Shown: positions 16,403-25,333 of the stretch, piece after piece
Position numbering within the stretch: the stretch's first letter is position 1
How the letters are laid out: the number at the start of each line of letters is the position of its first letter
DNA from: CAYRXM01 sp964449465
GTDB taxonomy: Bacteria > Chloroflexota > Anaerolineae > JAFGEY01
Assembly (NCBI GenBank): GCA_964449465.1
Contig: CAYVBK010000014.1
Location: 47,572 to 111,571, forward strand
Length of the DNA stretch: 64,000 nt
Reading direction: 5' to 3'
Notes under the pieces: generated by a model
The model's database searches: none
Told to the model about the DNA's origin: nothing
What the model saw: the letters and a program-made list of their open reading frames with translations, nothing else
Program-made: the position numbers and the translations under genes

Positions 16403-17722
16403 TCAAAGCAGCCCCAGCCAGCCGGCCACCGTCGGACCGACGCCGGCCATGTTGAGCAGAATGGGCAGCAGCAGCACGCCCATGCAGTTCATGCGCCGCG
16501 AGTGAAACATCACCGGCAGCAGGCCGATGCCCGTCGCCGCGGCGGCAACAAGCAGCCCGGCCCAGCCGGTCAGCCCACCCACCAGGGCGAGCAAGACGAT
16601 CAGGGTGGCCCACGACAGCCAGCGATAATCCACCCGACTCACCAGGACGATGGCTGCCCGCGACAGCCACAGCAGCAGCCAAAACGAGAGGGCACCGCAC
16701 AGGGCTGTGGCGGCTACGGCCAGCCCATATTCGTGAGGCGTATAGGGAGTGTATAGCGGGCTGAGCATCCAGGCCATGCCCCCGCGCGTGAGGTGCAGGC
16801 CCGGCGCAAAGAAAAACAGCAGCGCGCCCACATAATACACCACTTTGGATGTGCCTTGCGAGATGATAAAACCCCGATCATCGCGCTGCGCCGTAGCGTG
16901 CCCGGCGATAAAACCGCCAATGCCGCCGGTGATCACCGGAAAAAAGGCTGCCAGCAATCCACCCAACACCCCCGCCCCCACGCCCTGCCCGATCACCCCC
17001 GGCGTTACGTCTACCGAGCGGCACACGTGCTGGCGCGGGATGCGGGTTTGCGAAACAATGTTTTGCAGCACCCAGGGAATGGCAAACAGGCCCATAAAAG
17101 CCGGCATCAAACTTTGAAACGAAATGTCCAAAGAAATCAAGGGACGATACATCAAGATCAGCCCCAGCAGTCCCGACAGGACAAAAGTAGACAGCCCGGC
17201 CAGTAGCGACTTCCACCCGTCCCACAGCCGCGCCCACGCCGTGGCGCCGCGTCCGCTGCCCTTGGGCCACTCGGACAGCAGCATGTACGTCACCACCAGC
17301 CCCAAGAGCCAATGCAGGTGCGGCTGGATGATCTGGCGCACCGGCGACAGGATGGCCGAGGTGAACGGCGCCAGCAGCACCAATGCCAGAATGCCGCCCA
17401 GCCCGCCGATGCCGCTCAACACGGCAGCCTCGTAACCGCGCCCCTGCATCAGATATTTTTGGCCTGGCAGCACGATCCACACCGCGCTCTCATCGGGCGC
17501 AGCCAGAAACAGCGAGGGGATGGTATTCAGCACGGCATAGCCGACGATCATGCCCAAAAAGAGCATGGCCAGGGCCGAGGGTGCGATCAATCCCTCAAAG
17601 CGCGCCAGCAAGAGCAGAATCAGCCCGGCGACATTATAGATATGCAGGGCCGGAATGCACGCCAACACCGACGCCAGCACGGCGCCCGCCAGAGCATAGA
17701 GCAACAACAATCCATCGTTCAT
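16403..17722 (-). CDS. TctA-like (tripartite tricarboxylate) permease
   Basis: A 439-residue protein with about ten to twelve hydrophobic segments. The N-terminal ACIPALHIYNVAGL and the loop LNTIPSLFLAAPDES are in the positions of the conserved TctA-family substrate motifs, and a second repeat begins PVITGGIGGFIAGH. TctA normally works with the small subunit TctB and the binding protein TctC; neither is nearby. It resembles the stand-alone branch of this family found in archaea and some bacteria, whose substrate is unknown. It is flanked by gene-free repeat-containing DNA on both sides and is probably a single-gene unit. Confidence 0.75.
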   Translation of the reverse strand: MNDGLLLLYALAGAVLASVLACIPALHIYNVAGLILLLLARFEGLIAPSALAMLFLGMIVGYAVLNTIPSLFLAAPDESAVWIVLPGQKYLMQGRGYEAAVLSGIGGLGGILALVLLAPFTSAILSPVRQIIQPHLHWLLGLVVTYMLLSEWPKGSGRGATAWARLWDGWKSLLAGLSTFVLSGLLGLILMYRPLISLDISFQSLMPAFMGLFAIPWVLQNIVSQTRIPRQHVCRSVDVTPGVIGQGVGAGVLGGLLAAFFPVITGGIGGFIAGHATAQRDDRGFIISQGTSKVVYYVGALLFFFAPGLHLTRGGMAWMLSPLYTPYTPHEYGLAVAATALCGALSFWLLLWLSRAAIVLVSRVDYRWLSWATLIVLLALVGGLTGWAGLLVAAAATGIGLLPVMFHSRRMNCMGVLLLPILLNMAGVGPTVAGWLGLL

Positions 17723-17754
17723 TCTGGCATCCTTGATTGATCAACAAAACAAAA

Positions 17755-17813
17755 ACTGGCCAAAACGTTGGTTTCAACAGCGTTCTACTGAACGCGCTCA
17801 ACCAACGTTTTGG
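17755..17813 (-). terminator. Long hairpin with T-run
   Basis: Arms CCAAAACGTTGGTT (17760-17773) and their exact complement (17800-17813) enclose a second stem, GCGTTC and GAACGC with loop TACT. On the minus strand the hairpin is followed by CAGTTTTTGTTTTG. It could end transcripts from mscL; it also lies in the leader of the TctA-like gene. The perfect arms also suit a mobile-element end. Confidence 0.5.
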
Positions 17814-17854
17814 CGTTAAAAGTAACCGGACGAAACTATTGGTCTTGTTGCGTC

Positions 17855-18003
17855 GCTAAATGGTTCTCTCGGCAAATACATGAAATTGCCCTGCTCCGGG
17901 TAGGTAACAATCCGCCCAAACAGAATGATGCTTTAAGGTACGCAGGATCACAAGCCCATGCAAACATACCAGGCCGAATTTAGCGAGAGAGCCACTAAAT
18001 CGC
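17855..18003. mobile_element. Possible MITE-like element with imperfect ends
   Basis: The ends (GCTAAATGGTTCTCTCGGCAAA-like on the left, and the complement of AGCGAGAGAGCCACTAAAT on the right) are imperfect inverted copies sharing TGG-TCTCTCG. About 150 bases, no open frame. With the hairpin at 17755-17813 it accounts for most of the 314-base gap 17723-18036. Confidence 0.3.
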
Positions 18004-18036
18004 CTATTCAACCGACAAACCGCGGAGAAGCATCTC

Positions 18037-18495
18037 TCATTCCTGCCGCAGGTTCGAGGTGCAGTGCGGGCAGCGGGTGGCTTGAATGGGAATGGCCGTA
18101 AAGCAGAACGGGCAATCTTTGGTGGTCGGTGCGGCGGGCGCCTCGGCCTTTTTGAGACGATTGATGCCCTTGACCAGCAGGAAAATTACTACGGCTACGA
18201 TGATAAAACTGATGATGGTGTTGATAAACAGACCATAATTGATCGTCACCGCACCGGCGGCCTGCGCATCGGCCAGCGCGGCATAGGGACCGGGCGTTCC
18301 CCCCTCTTTAAGCAAAATGAACAGGTTGGCAAAATCTACCCGGCCCAGCAGCAGGCCGATGGGCGGCATGATCACGTCGCTGACCAGCGACTTGATCATG
18401 ACGCCAAAGGCTGTGCCGATCACAATGCCTACGGCCATGTCGAACACGTTACCCCGCGCAATAAATGTCTTGAATTCCTGCCACATCGCTTTCAT
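18037..18495 (-). CDS. mscL: Large-conductance mechanosensitive channel with C-terminal zinc ribbon
   Basis: A 152-residue MscL. The N-terminus WQEFKTFIARGNVFDMAVGIVIGTAF and first membrane helix, the loop VMPPIGLLLGRVDF and the second helix (residues 89-110) are diagnostic. The channel opens under membrane tension to release solutes during osmotic downshock. The C-terminal cytoplasmic helix bundle is replaced or extended by a rubredoxin-like zinc ribbon with Cys128, Cys131, Cys142 and Cys145. The start at 18495 is fixed by GGAGG upstream; the longer frame overlaps the preceding gene. It follows the helix-hairpin-helix gene by 34 bases. Confidence 0.95.
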   Translation of the reverse strand: MKAMWQEFKTFIARGNVFDMAVGIVIGTAFGVMIKSLVSDVIMPPIGLLLGRVDFANLFILLKEGGTPGPYAALADAQAAGAVTINYGLFINTIISFIIVAVVIFLLVKGINRLKKAEAPAAPTTKDCPFCFTAIPIQATRCPHCTSNLRQE

Positions 18496-18529
18496 ATTTT
18501 CCTCCTCTGTGAAAAAAATAGAGCGGCGG

Positions 18530-19051
18530 TCATACCCGCCGTCCCCCTTTGAGCGTGCCTTGCAGCACAGCCAACCCATCCCAGTCGCCGACAGCGGCCA
18601 GGGTCGCCTGTTCCGGCCATGTCTCTGGAAAAGCCACCCGGATGCCGCCGGCCTTGAGCAGATCGATCAGTCCGGCCTGGTCCATCACCGCCAGTTGGGC
18701 AAAAGTCAGCACGCCGGCTGCCTGCAATGTCGCCGCGATTTTGGGGCCGATGCCCTCGATGCGCGTCAGGTCGTCCGGCTCGATGGTTGACTCACTGACC
18801 TGAATGTCGGCAGTGGGCACCAGCCCGGCGGGCGCCGGCTCGAAGGAAAGTTGTGCGATCTCGTCAGCCTGCATTGGCACAACCTCGTCTGACGGGGCAA
18901 ATGTCACCGGCAAAACGATTTGTTCTGCTTCTACGGCAGACTCGTAGCGGCCGCGCCGGCGCGACAGCAGCCACATCAACAGGGCCACGCCGCCGGCCAG
19001 CGGCAGCATGCTCGAAAAAACCAGCCAGCGCACATATTTTTTCAACATCAT
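18530..19051 (-). CDS. Membrane-anchored helix-hairpin-helix protein
   Basis: A 173-residue protein with an N-terminal transmembrane segment (VFSSMLPLAGGVALLMWLL), a basic RRRGR stop-transfer, an acidic spacer and a C-terminal helix-hairpin-helix motif LTRIEGIGPKIAATLQAAGV. Proteins of this type carry the same helix-hairpin-helix as some ribosomal and DNA-binding proteins, but a function for the anchored form is not known to me. Two adjacent ATGs follow AAGGGG; 19051 is taken as the start. It lies between the GH3 and mscL genes, with gaps of about 35 bases on each side. Confidence 0.75.
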   Translation of the reverse strand: MMLKKYVRWLVFSSMLPLAGGVALLMWLLSRRRGRYESAVEAEQIVLPVTFAPSDEVVPMQADEIAQLSFEPAPAGLVPTADIQVSESTIEPDDLTRIEGIGPKIAATLQAAGVLTFAQLAVMDQAGLIDLLKAGGIRVAFPETWPEQATLAAVGDWDGLAVLQGTLKGGRRV

Positions 19052-19085
19052 GATCCCCTTTCTTGAGTGAGCCAGGTACCCACCC

Positions 19086-21251
19086 CTACACATAGAATGT
19101 GCCTTGAAGCAGGTCCTGGTCTCGCAAAGAGCCACCAACCATCACCTCAAACTCGCCCGGCTCGACCACCCGCTCCAGGTTTTGATTGACCAGCGAGAGG
19201 GCGGCAAACGGCACACACAGAGACACCGTTTTGGTCTCGCCGGCGGCCAGTTCTACCCGCGCAAAAGCCTTTAGCTCTTTAGTCGGCGTCGTCACCGAGC
19301 TGTACACATCGTTGATGTACAACTGGACAATCTCGACCCCATCGCGCCCGCCAGTGTTGGTCACATCTACCGACACGCACAGGTCCTGGTTGGGCTGGAC
19401 GATTTGAGGGCTTGTCTCCAGGTGGCTATACGCAAAATTTGTATAGCTCAGACCATATCCAAAGGCAAACAGCGGATCGGGCGGCATGTCGGCATAGCGG
19501 ATGGCATGCCAGCCCGGTTCCTGGTTGTAATACACCGGTTGCTGCCCCACGTGATACGGCCAGGACAGTGTGAGCCGGCCAGAGGGATTGCGGTCGCCGA
19601 ACAAGATACCAGCCAGGGCAGTGCCGCCTTCCAAACCAGGGTTGCCGGCCTGGACGATGGCCAGAATGTGCGCCACAGCCCAGGGAATGGTCAGCGGCTT
19701 GGAGTTGACCAGCACCAGTACCACCGGCGTGCCGGCGGCATAGACGGCCTCGAGCAGCTTTTGTTGTCCGCCGGAAAGGTCCAGGTTGGCGCGGTCGCGG
19801 CCCTCGCCAGTGATCTGGAGATTGTCGCCCAGCACCACCACAGCCAGGTCAGACTGCCGCGCCAGCTCGACTGCCGCCGGAATGTCGCTCTCGTCAGGAT
19901 CGATCACATCGCAGCCGCGCGCATATTCCACGCCGATCCCGCCCGCGTCGGCCCGCCGACGAATGCCGTCCAGCACAGTGACCACGCTCTCACGGGCGCG
20001 TGGTTTGGCGCGCTCGCCCAACTGCCCGCTCCACGACACCCAGTCGCCGAGTTGCGCCGCCGGATCATCGGCATTGGGGCCGATCACGGCGATGCGTTTG
20101 ATTTTGTCGGTATTCAACGGTAAAAGATGGTCTGAATTCTGGAGCAGCACCATAGACTGATATGCTGCTTCCAGAGCCACCTGGCGGTGCGCCGCGCAGC
20201 CGATCACGGTCTGGCCACCTTCCAGGTCGGGATAGCGTTTGTGGTCAAACAGGCCCAGCCTGAACTTGATCGTCAGGATGCGCCGCACAGCCCAGTCAAT
20301 CACGGCCTCATCCAACTGCCCACTGCGCACCAGGTTGATGGCGGCCTGATAGAATGCCGGCGTGGTCATGATCATATCGTTGCCAGCCTCGGCGGCCCGT
20401 TGCGCCGCCTGCTCCAGGGTGGCGCAGACCTTTTGTTCGCGGCACATGCGCGCCACATTGTCCCAGTCGGTGACTACAAACCCGTCAAATCCCCATTCTT
20501 TTTTCAACACCTGGTCGAGCAGCCAGCGGTTGGCGGTGCAAGGCAGGCCGTCAATCGCCTCGTAGGCAGTCATAAATGAGCCACAGCCGGCCTCGACGGC
20601 GGCCTGAAAGGGCGGCAGGTAGGTAGACAGCAAGCCTCGCCGGGTCAGATCGGTCTCGGCGGCATCGCGACCGCCGCGAGCGGCCGGGTAGCCGGCATAG
20701 TGCTTGGCACAAGCCAGGATGGAATGGGCCGCCGACAGATCGTTGCCTTGATAGCCGCGCACCAATGCCGCGCCCAGCACGCCGACCAGATACGGGTCTT
20801 CGCCAAAGGTCTCGTCAATGCGCCCCCAACGCAGGTCGCGGGCCAGGCACAGCACCGGCGAAAAGGTCCAGTGCATGCCGGTATACGCAGCCTCGATGGC
20901 CGTAATCCGCCCGATCTGCTCCATCAAGGATGGGTTCCAGGCACAAGACATGTTGAGTTGCGTGGGAAAGACGGTGGCGGTCGGCCAAAAGGCGTGACCG
21001 TGAATGGCGTCAATGCCAAAGATCAGGGGGATGCCCAAACCGATCTGGGCAGCCTGTTTTTGCAGGGCCACGGCCTCCTGGCCGATCACGTGCAGGAACG
21101 AGCCGACATGCATCTCGTGCAGCGTCTTGTCCGGCTCGTGACGACCGTCGGCCTGGATCATTTGCCCCACCTTGTCTTCCAGGGTCATGCGAGCAAGCAA
21201 ATCATCCACCCGCTCTGGAACAGGGCAGGCCGGGTTTTGGTAAATTTCCAT
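19086..21251 (-). CDS. GH3 beta-glucosidase
   Basis: A 721-residue three-part GH3 enzyme: an N-terminal TIM-barrel domain (from RVDDLLARMTLEDKVGQM), an alpha/beta sandwich domain, and a C-terminal fibronectin-III-like domain ending LLQGTFYV. The nucleophile is Asp262 in GFVVTDWDNV, and FGIDAIHGH forms the sugar-binding loop. Length matches bacterial beta-glucosidases. No signal peptide, so it should cleave imported glucosides or xylosides in the cytoplasm. AGGAG lies before the ATG, and it has its own promoter at 21329-21357. Confidence 0.95.
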   Translation of the reverse strand: MEIYQNPACPVPERVDDLLARMTLEDKVGQMIQADGRHEPDKTLHEMHVGSFLHVIGQEAVALQKQAAQIGLGIPLIFGIDAIHGHAFWPTATVFPTQLNMSCAWNPSLMEQIGRITAIEAAYTGMHWTFSPVLCLARDLRWGRIDETFGEDPYLVGVLGAALVRGYQGNDLSAAHSILACAKHYAGYPAARGGRDAAETDLTRRGLLSTYLPPFQAAVEAGCGSFMTAYEAIDGLPCTANRWLLDQVLKKEWGFDGFVVTDWDNVARMCREQKVCATLEQAAQRAAEAGNDMIMTTPAFYQAAINLVRSGQLDEAVIDWAVRRILTIKFRLGLFDHKRYPDLEGGQTVIGCAAHRQVALEAAYQSMVLLQNSDHLLPLNTDKIKRIAVIGPNADDPAAQLGDWVSWSGQLGERAKPRARESVVTVLDGIRRRADAGGIGVEYARGCDVIDPDESDIPAAVELARQSDLAVVVLGDNLQITGEGRDRANLDLSGGQQKLLEAVYAAGTPVVLVLVNSKPLTIPWAVAHILAIVQAGNPGLEGGTALAGILFGDRNPSGRLTLSWPYHVGQQPVYYNQEPGWHAIRYADMPPDPLFAFGYGLSYTNFAYSHLETSPQIVQPNQDLCVSVDVTNTGGRDGVEIVQLYINDVYSSVTTPTKELKAFARVELAAGETKTVSLCVPFAALSLVNQNLERVVEPGEFEVMVGGSLRDQDLLQGTFYV

Positions 21252-21328
21252 TGGATTCTCCTTGCTTTGAACGAGTCCGCTGAGAAAACCACGTGGATAA
21301 AAGCCTCTTTTTTCAGGAGAGTTTTTTT

Positions 21329-21357
21329 ATTGTATCACGAATGATCTCGGCCTGCAA
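21329..21357 (-). promoter_or_regulatory. Promoter of GH3 gene
   Basis: -35 TTGCAG (21357-21352), 17-base spacer, -10 TACAAT (21334-21329). Start expected near 21322, about 70 bases before the ATG. Confidence 0.6.
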
Positions 21358-21383
21358 CCTGAAGGAGGACAGTGAGGCAAAGT

Positions 21384-23168
21384 TCACTGTTTTTTTTGCC
21401 AGATGCTTGCCATTTCGATGCCAAACGCTCTGGGAACGGTCGCAATTTTGTGATAATGTGTGTGCAACCATTCGGTGTCGTAGGGCTGCCAAAAGATGCT
21501 CTCTGCGGGCGTGGTGTTGACCTCGCCGGTAAAGTATGCCGCCCAGTTCTGCCGGATGGTGTGATTGATGTGAATCAGCACATAATCCGGCATCAAGTAG
21601 AGCGAATTTCGCTCGCCGCGCCGAATGTGAAACTGCGGATTGGGACAGTTGGCCTCGATAATGTGCCAGGGGTAGACATAGGCCACGACGAGGTCGCCGG
21701 CGGCTGCGTTCTTGTTGATCCATTGCGCCATCTGCTGAACGCCGTCAGACGGCGTTTGAACGATGCTTCGATAGCCGATTGTGGCTCTGTTCCCAATGTA
21801 CCGCGCGCCCATCCACTGATAGCCGTTCAGGTTGAAATCGGGGTAACACAAAACGAGGTCAACGCCAAGCAGGAGAATAGCAGCCGCGCCGAGTGCCATT
21901 GCCAGAGATTTTCGCCAGGCCACCAGCGAAAACCATTGATCTGCCGCCAGAACCGCCAACACCGGCAACACCGGTATCATGTAGAACGTCTGCGCCAGCG
22001 GCAGCAACACCAGGCCGAGAAAATAGCAGCCAACGAGCATCACCGGAAAGCGCACCTCGCATTTGGCTTGCCATTGCAGCGCCGCCGCGATCACACTTGC
22101 CAGGAATCCAAGGCCGATCAGCGGGCTGGATTTCCAAAGCACGCATGCCAGGTGCAGCGCGGCGGCCTCGCCCATAAAGGCTGGACTCCAGCGCATCTCG
22201 CGATCAAAACGCCAGAGCAAACTGCGGATGATGTTCGGATTGGTCAGGTGTTCTGGCGGGACAACCATAAACGTCCCTATGGCCAATACCAGCACAAACC
22301 CCACCATCAGCAGCGGAGCGACGGTCTTGTGGCGATGGCATATCGCCCACGCCAGCACGGTGATCCACGCACCTGCCGCGAGGAGCAGGTGAAAGCGCAG
22401 CAACACATCTTGACGCCCTTCGAGGGTGAGACTGTCGAGATTGAGCCAGCCCAAGAGGATGACGGCAACCATCCATGCCAGAAGCAGTATGCCATGGCCC
22501 AACTCGCGTGGGATTAGCTGCGTCGGTATGGGGCGAGTCGGTGGGTCGGCGTTATTCCTGGTGAAGGATAAAATCTGAACTGTGATGGCGGGCAAGATCA
22601 CGATGACGGTGAATTTACCCGACAGCGCCAGACCGAGAGCAACCGCCGCGGCCGCGGCCCAACCTGCTGTCCTCTTTTCGCGCAGGTGAGATAGTGCCAC
22701 CCACAGCCACGCAAACGCGCAAGCCACAAAAATATCGGTTTCTGTAAAAGCAACTCTAGCAAACGAGAGGTAGAACGGGCTTGTGGCCAACAATGCGCCA
22801 GCGAGCAGCCCCGTTTTTGCACCGAATTCGCGCTTACCGGCGACATACACGCCGACGATGGTCAATGCACCCACGAGGCAACTGACAATGCGCGCCGTCA
22901 TCAGATCGGAGGCGCGCAACAACGTATAGACCATGGCGACGACGGCCATCGGCAGGCGCGTCTGGCTGGGATCAGAGTCTACCCCCCGCAGCCAACCGCC
23001 CGGCTTGAGGTAAGTGCGGGCGATGTCTATGTCGGTCTGCTCATCCCACGAAATCCCCTGACGGTTCACCGCAGGCAGGAGCAGCGCGCAATACACACTG
23101 AGGATCAGGCAGAGGCAGAGGGTAGGCCGGTCGAGAATGGATTGCAGCCATATCTGTACACATTTCAT
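21384..23168 (-). CDS. GT39-like membrane glycosyltransferase
   Basis: A 594-residue polytopic membrane protein with roughly a dozen hydrophobic segments. Its first outer loop holds the acidic motif SWDEQTDIDIARTYL, as in protein O-mannosyltransferase and ArnT-type (GT-C) enzymes that use lipid-phosphate sugars. The hydrophilic C-terminal third (PSDGVQQMAQWINKNAAAGD onward) should face the outside. It likely moves a sugar from a polyprenyl carrier to a surface protein or glycan; donor and acceptor unknown. The start lacks an evident ribosome site. It lies 97 bases downstream of a second GT-C-like gene. Confidence 0.8.
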   Translation of the reverse strand: MKCVQIWLQSILDRPTLCLCLILSVYCALLLPAVNRQGISWDEQTDIDIARTYLKPGGWLRGVDSDPSQTRLPMAVVAMVYTLLRASDLMTARIVSCLVGALTIVGVYVAGKREFGAKTGLLAGALLATSPFYLSFARVAFTETDIFVACAFAWLWVALSHLREKRTAGWAAAAAVALGLALSGKFTVIVILPAITVQILSFTRNNADPPTRPIPTQLIPRELGHGILLLAWMVAVILLGWLNLDSLTLEGRQDVLLRFHLLLAAGAWITVLAWAICHRHKTVAPLLMVGFVLVLAIGTFMVVPPEHLTNPNIIRSLLWRFDREMRWSPAFMGEAAALHLACVLWKSSPLIGLGFLASVIAAALQWQAKCEVRFPVMLVGCYFLGLVLLPLAQTFYMIPVLPVLAVLAADQWFSLVAWRKSLAMALGAAAILLLGVDLVLCYPDFNLNGYQWMGARYIGNRATIGYRSIVQTPSDGVQQMAQWINKNAAAGDLVVAYVYPWHIIEANCPNPQFHIRRGERNSLYLMPDYVLIHINHTIRQNWAAYFTGEVNTTPAESIFWQPYDTEWLHTHYHKIATVPRAFGIEMASIWQKKQ

Positions 23169-23265
23169 ACGCTTTTTTGATCCAAAACTTGCCAGATAAA
23201 GAGCATACCCGCGTGTGCGAACTGTCTAAAGCTGCGGCACGAGGCGTGCGGCACGCTGTCTGCGC

Positions 23266-24960
23266 CTATGGTCGCAGCGTCAGCCGGTAGAAATAGCCGC
23301 CCGCTGCCGGCATTACGCGAAAATGATCCCGCAGCCCGGGATAGACCTGATCCACATAGACCGGGCGGTCGCCAGCACGGACGGTCTCGATCATTTCAGC
23401 CAACAGGCTATCGGCAATCTGGCCGTTGCTACCAAATGGGGTCGCTTCTTTGATGATGATGTGAGGACGCAGGCCTTCGACGTGTGCCAAATAGTACATC
23501 GTGTACAGGGCGCGCCAACTCGACACCAAAAACGTATTTTCGGGCAACATCTGTAAGCGCATAGTGTAAATCAGGCGCGGTTCCTGGAGGTTTTCCAGCG
23601 GGTAAGGAAAAGTTTCTTGCACAAATGTGCCTTTTCCGGCCTGGAGTGCCGCCCAGCGCGATCCGGCATATGGCGTGACCACCACCAGCGCGCACAGCGC
23701 GGCTATCGGCAGGTAGAGATAGCGCATCCAGTTCTGATGTTTTGCCAGAAAGCGTTTGACCCACTCTAGCGTCCGCCCAATCCCCACGCCAAGCGATGTG
23801 GCAATCAAGATATACGTGACCAGGTAGAACAGATATTTGTCTCCCGGGTGATAGTTGAGGACAAAGAACAACATCACCAGGTAAGCAACGACCATCAAGA
23901 TGCCCAGGCTCAACGTCGGGGCGGTGGGGATAGACTTGATAAAGGCATGGAAGCGCGCCTTGGGGTCATCCAAATGGAGATCTGCCACGCTGGCGGCGAG
24001 CTGCTGCGCACGATGGTTGATCTCGCCCAGGCCAAGCAACGCAAATCCGATCATCCACAGCGAAAACTCGTCATCCAGGACGCGGATAAGATACTCGCTG
24101 ATGATGGCAGCGGCACTGGTGTTTTGAGGGAACATTGCACTGCGCCACTGAACGCTCATAAATGTCAGCCACCAACGCTCAAAAACATTGTCCATATCGG
24201 CGATCTGGATCCCCCACACCGAGCGGGAGGAGGCTATGGTCATCTGAAAAAAGCTGGACGGGGGGTTGTGGAGATCGAGCAGGATAAAAGCCGTAAAATA
24301 GACGGCGATCCCAATCCCAAATCCGATCAAGGCACAACGCAAGATGGGCCACCACTGCGCCCTGGATTGAAATGCGATCACCCATAGCACGAACAAGAGT
24401 GCGGTCGGAGCGATCAGCACCGCCGAGAGATGAACGCCGAGTGACAGGCACGTCAATGCCGTAGCCCACGCCAGGGCGCGCCGCCGCGCGAACGGCTCAC
24501 GTTGCCAATATGCCAGCAGCAGCAGCACCGTCGTCAACACCGCCATGCCCGGCGTATAGACCTCGGCGATGATCGCCTGCGACCAGAACGTGTATGACAT
24601 AGCCAGCGCAATGCTGCCCAGCGCCGCGCCAATGCGGTTTGGCGTCAGGTAGCGCGCCAGCAAATAGACGCCCCCCACCGTCCATGCCGCGCACAAGGCC
24701 GAAAACAGGTTGACGCGCCAGGCGGGAGAGTAGAGCGGCAGAAACCCAACCCCACGCGCTGCCAGCAGATACACCGGGTACCCGGTGGAATGGGTCATTC
24801 CCAGCGTATAGGTCAGGGTTTGAAACTCGGCGCTGTCGTGATAGAGTACGTCTGGCGCCAACGTGCGCACATAGGCAGCCAACGCTATGAGGGTGAGGAC
24901 AAGGACGACGACCGTGTCAACGACCGTGTCTGTGCGCGTCCACTTAGGGTTCGAGGTCAC
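23266..24960 (-). CDS. DUF2723-family membrane protein (GT-C like)
   Basis: A 564-residue membrane protein. The motif LYHDSAEFQTLTYTLGMTHSTGYP is characteristic of DUF2723, a family related to protein O-mannosyltransferases, with the Asp-Ser-Ala-Glu acidic pair in the first outer loop. Roughly ten membrane segments precede a soluble C-terminal domain. The GTG at 24960 is chosen because GGAGGGG lies just upstream; the longer frame would read through the preceding gene. It overlaps the carboxymuconolactone-decarboxylase-like gene by 17 bases. Likely partner of the GT39-like protein in surface glycosylation, by inference. Confidence 0.8.
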   Translation of the reverse strand: MTSNPKWTRTDTVVDTVVVLVLTLIALAAYVRTLAPDVLYHDSAEFQTLTYTLGMTHSTGYPVYLLAARGVGFLPLYSPAWRVNLFSALCAAWTVGGVYLLARYLTPNRIGAALGSIALAMSYTFWSQAIIAEVYTPGMAVLTTVLLLLAYWQREPFARRRALAWATALTCLSLGVHLSAVLIAPTALLFVLWVIAFQSRAQWWPILRCALIGFGIGIAVYFTAFILLDLHNPPSSFFQMTIASSRSVWGIQIADMDNVFERWWLTFMSVQWRSAMFPQNTSAAAIISEYLIRVLDDEFSLWMIGFALLGLGEINHRAQQLAASVADLHLDDPKARFHAFIKSIPTAPTLSLGILMVVAYLVMLFFVLNYHPGDKYLFYLVTYILIATSLGVGIGRTLEWVKRFLAKHQNWMRYLYLPIAALCALVVVTPYAGSRWAALQAGKGTFVQETFPYPLENLQEPRLIYTMRLQMLPENTFLVSSWRALYTMYYLAHVEGLRPHIIIKEATPFGSNGQIADSLLAEMIETVRAGDRPVYVDQVYPGLRDHFRVMPAAGGYFYRLTLRP

Positions 24961-25249
24961 GCAACCCCTCCGCTGCGGTGGCCATAGCCGGGCGGCCGGC
25001 AAACATACGCAGCAGTTTGATCGCCTCAACAACCTGCTCTTTGGTCGCGCCAGATTCAACCGCACGCCGGCCATAGCCGCGTGAGCCTTTGGGGTGGTTA
25101 AAGATAGAGTCGAGTTGCATCGCCATCAGGCATTTGACCCAGGCGGGCAACGCGGTATTGGAGGAGATGAATTCGGCATCGGCCTTGAGCAGATCAGCCA
25201 TCTCCTGGCTTTGTTCGGATAACAATTGCACCCAGTTTTTCTCGTCCAT
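24944..25249 (-). CDS. Carboxymuconolactone decarboxylase-like (AhpD fold) protein
   Basis: A 101-residue all-helical protein. ALPAWVKCLMAMQLDSIFNHPKGSRGYGRRAVESGATKEQVVEAIKLLRMFAG follows the CMD/AhpD pattern, but the CxxC pair of peroxide-reducing AhpD is missing (only one Cys). It is therefore unlikely to be an alkylhydroperoxidase; related members are decarboxylases or of unknown function. The ATG at 25249 has GGAGAG upstream; another at 25261 is possible. It follows the Opp-type ATPase gene after a repeat hairpin and overlaps the DUF2723 gene, a pairing with no clear functional logic. Confidence 0.7.
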   Translation of the reverse strand: MDEKNWVQLLSEQSQEMADLLKADAEFISSNTALPAWVKCLMAMQLDSIFNHPKGSRGYGRRAVESGATKEQVVEAIKLLRMFAGRPAMATAAEGLRDLEP

Positions 25250-25280
25250 CAGTCTCTCCATTTGAACCTGCTTGTTGGTC

Positions 25281-25317
25281 GAGCCGGTCGAGACCGGTAC
25301 AGGGTTTCGACCGGCTC
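25281..25317. repeat. Inverted pair of dispersed repeat
   Basis: GAGCCGGTCGA at 25281-25291 and its exact complement at 25307-25317. The right arm belongs to a GGTTTCGACnGGCTCAACC-type repeat also seen at 38838, 42784 and 43012. It lies between the ATPase gene and the CMD-like gene and may form a hairpin in the message. Confidence 0.75.
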
Positions 25318-25333
25318 AACCTGCCAGCTCAAC

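Noticed and set aside
24961..25074. Longer N-terminus for the DUF2723 protein
   Set aside because: It is a shadow of the preceding gene. A GTG with GGAGGGG upstream gives a better start.
24944..25249. CMD-like protein as an AhpD alkylhydroperoxidase
   Set aside because: The required CxxC motif is missing.
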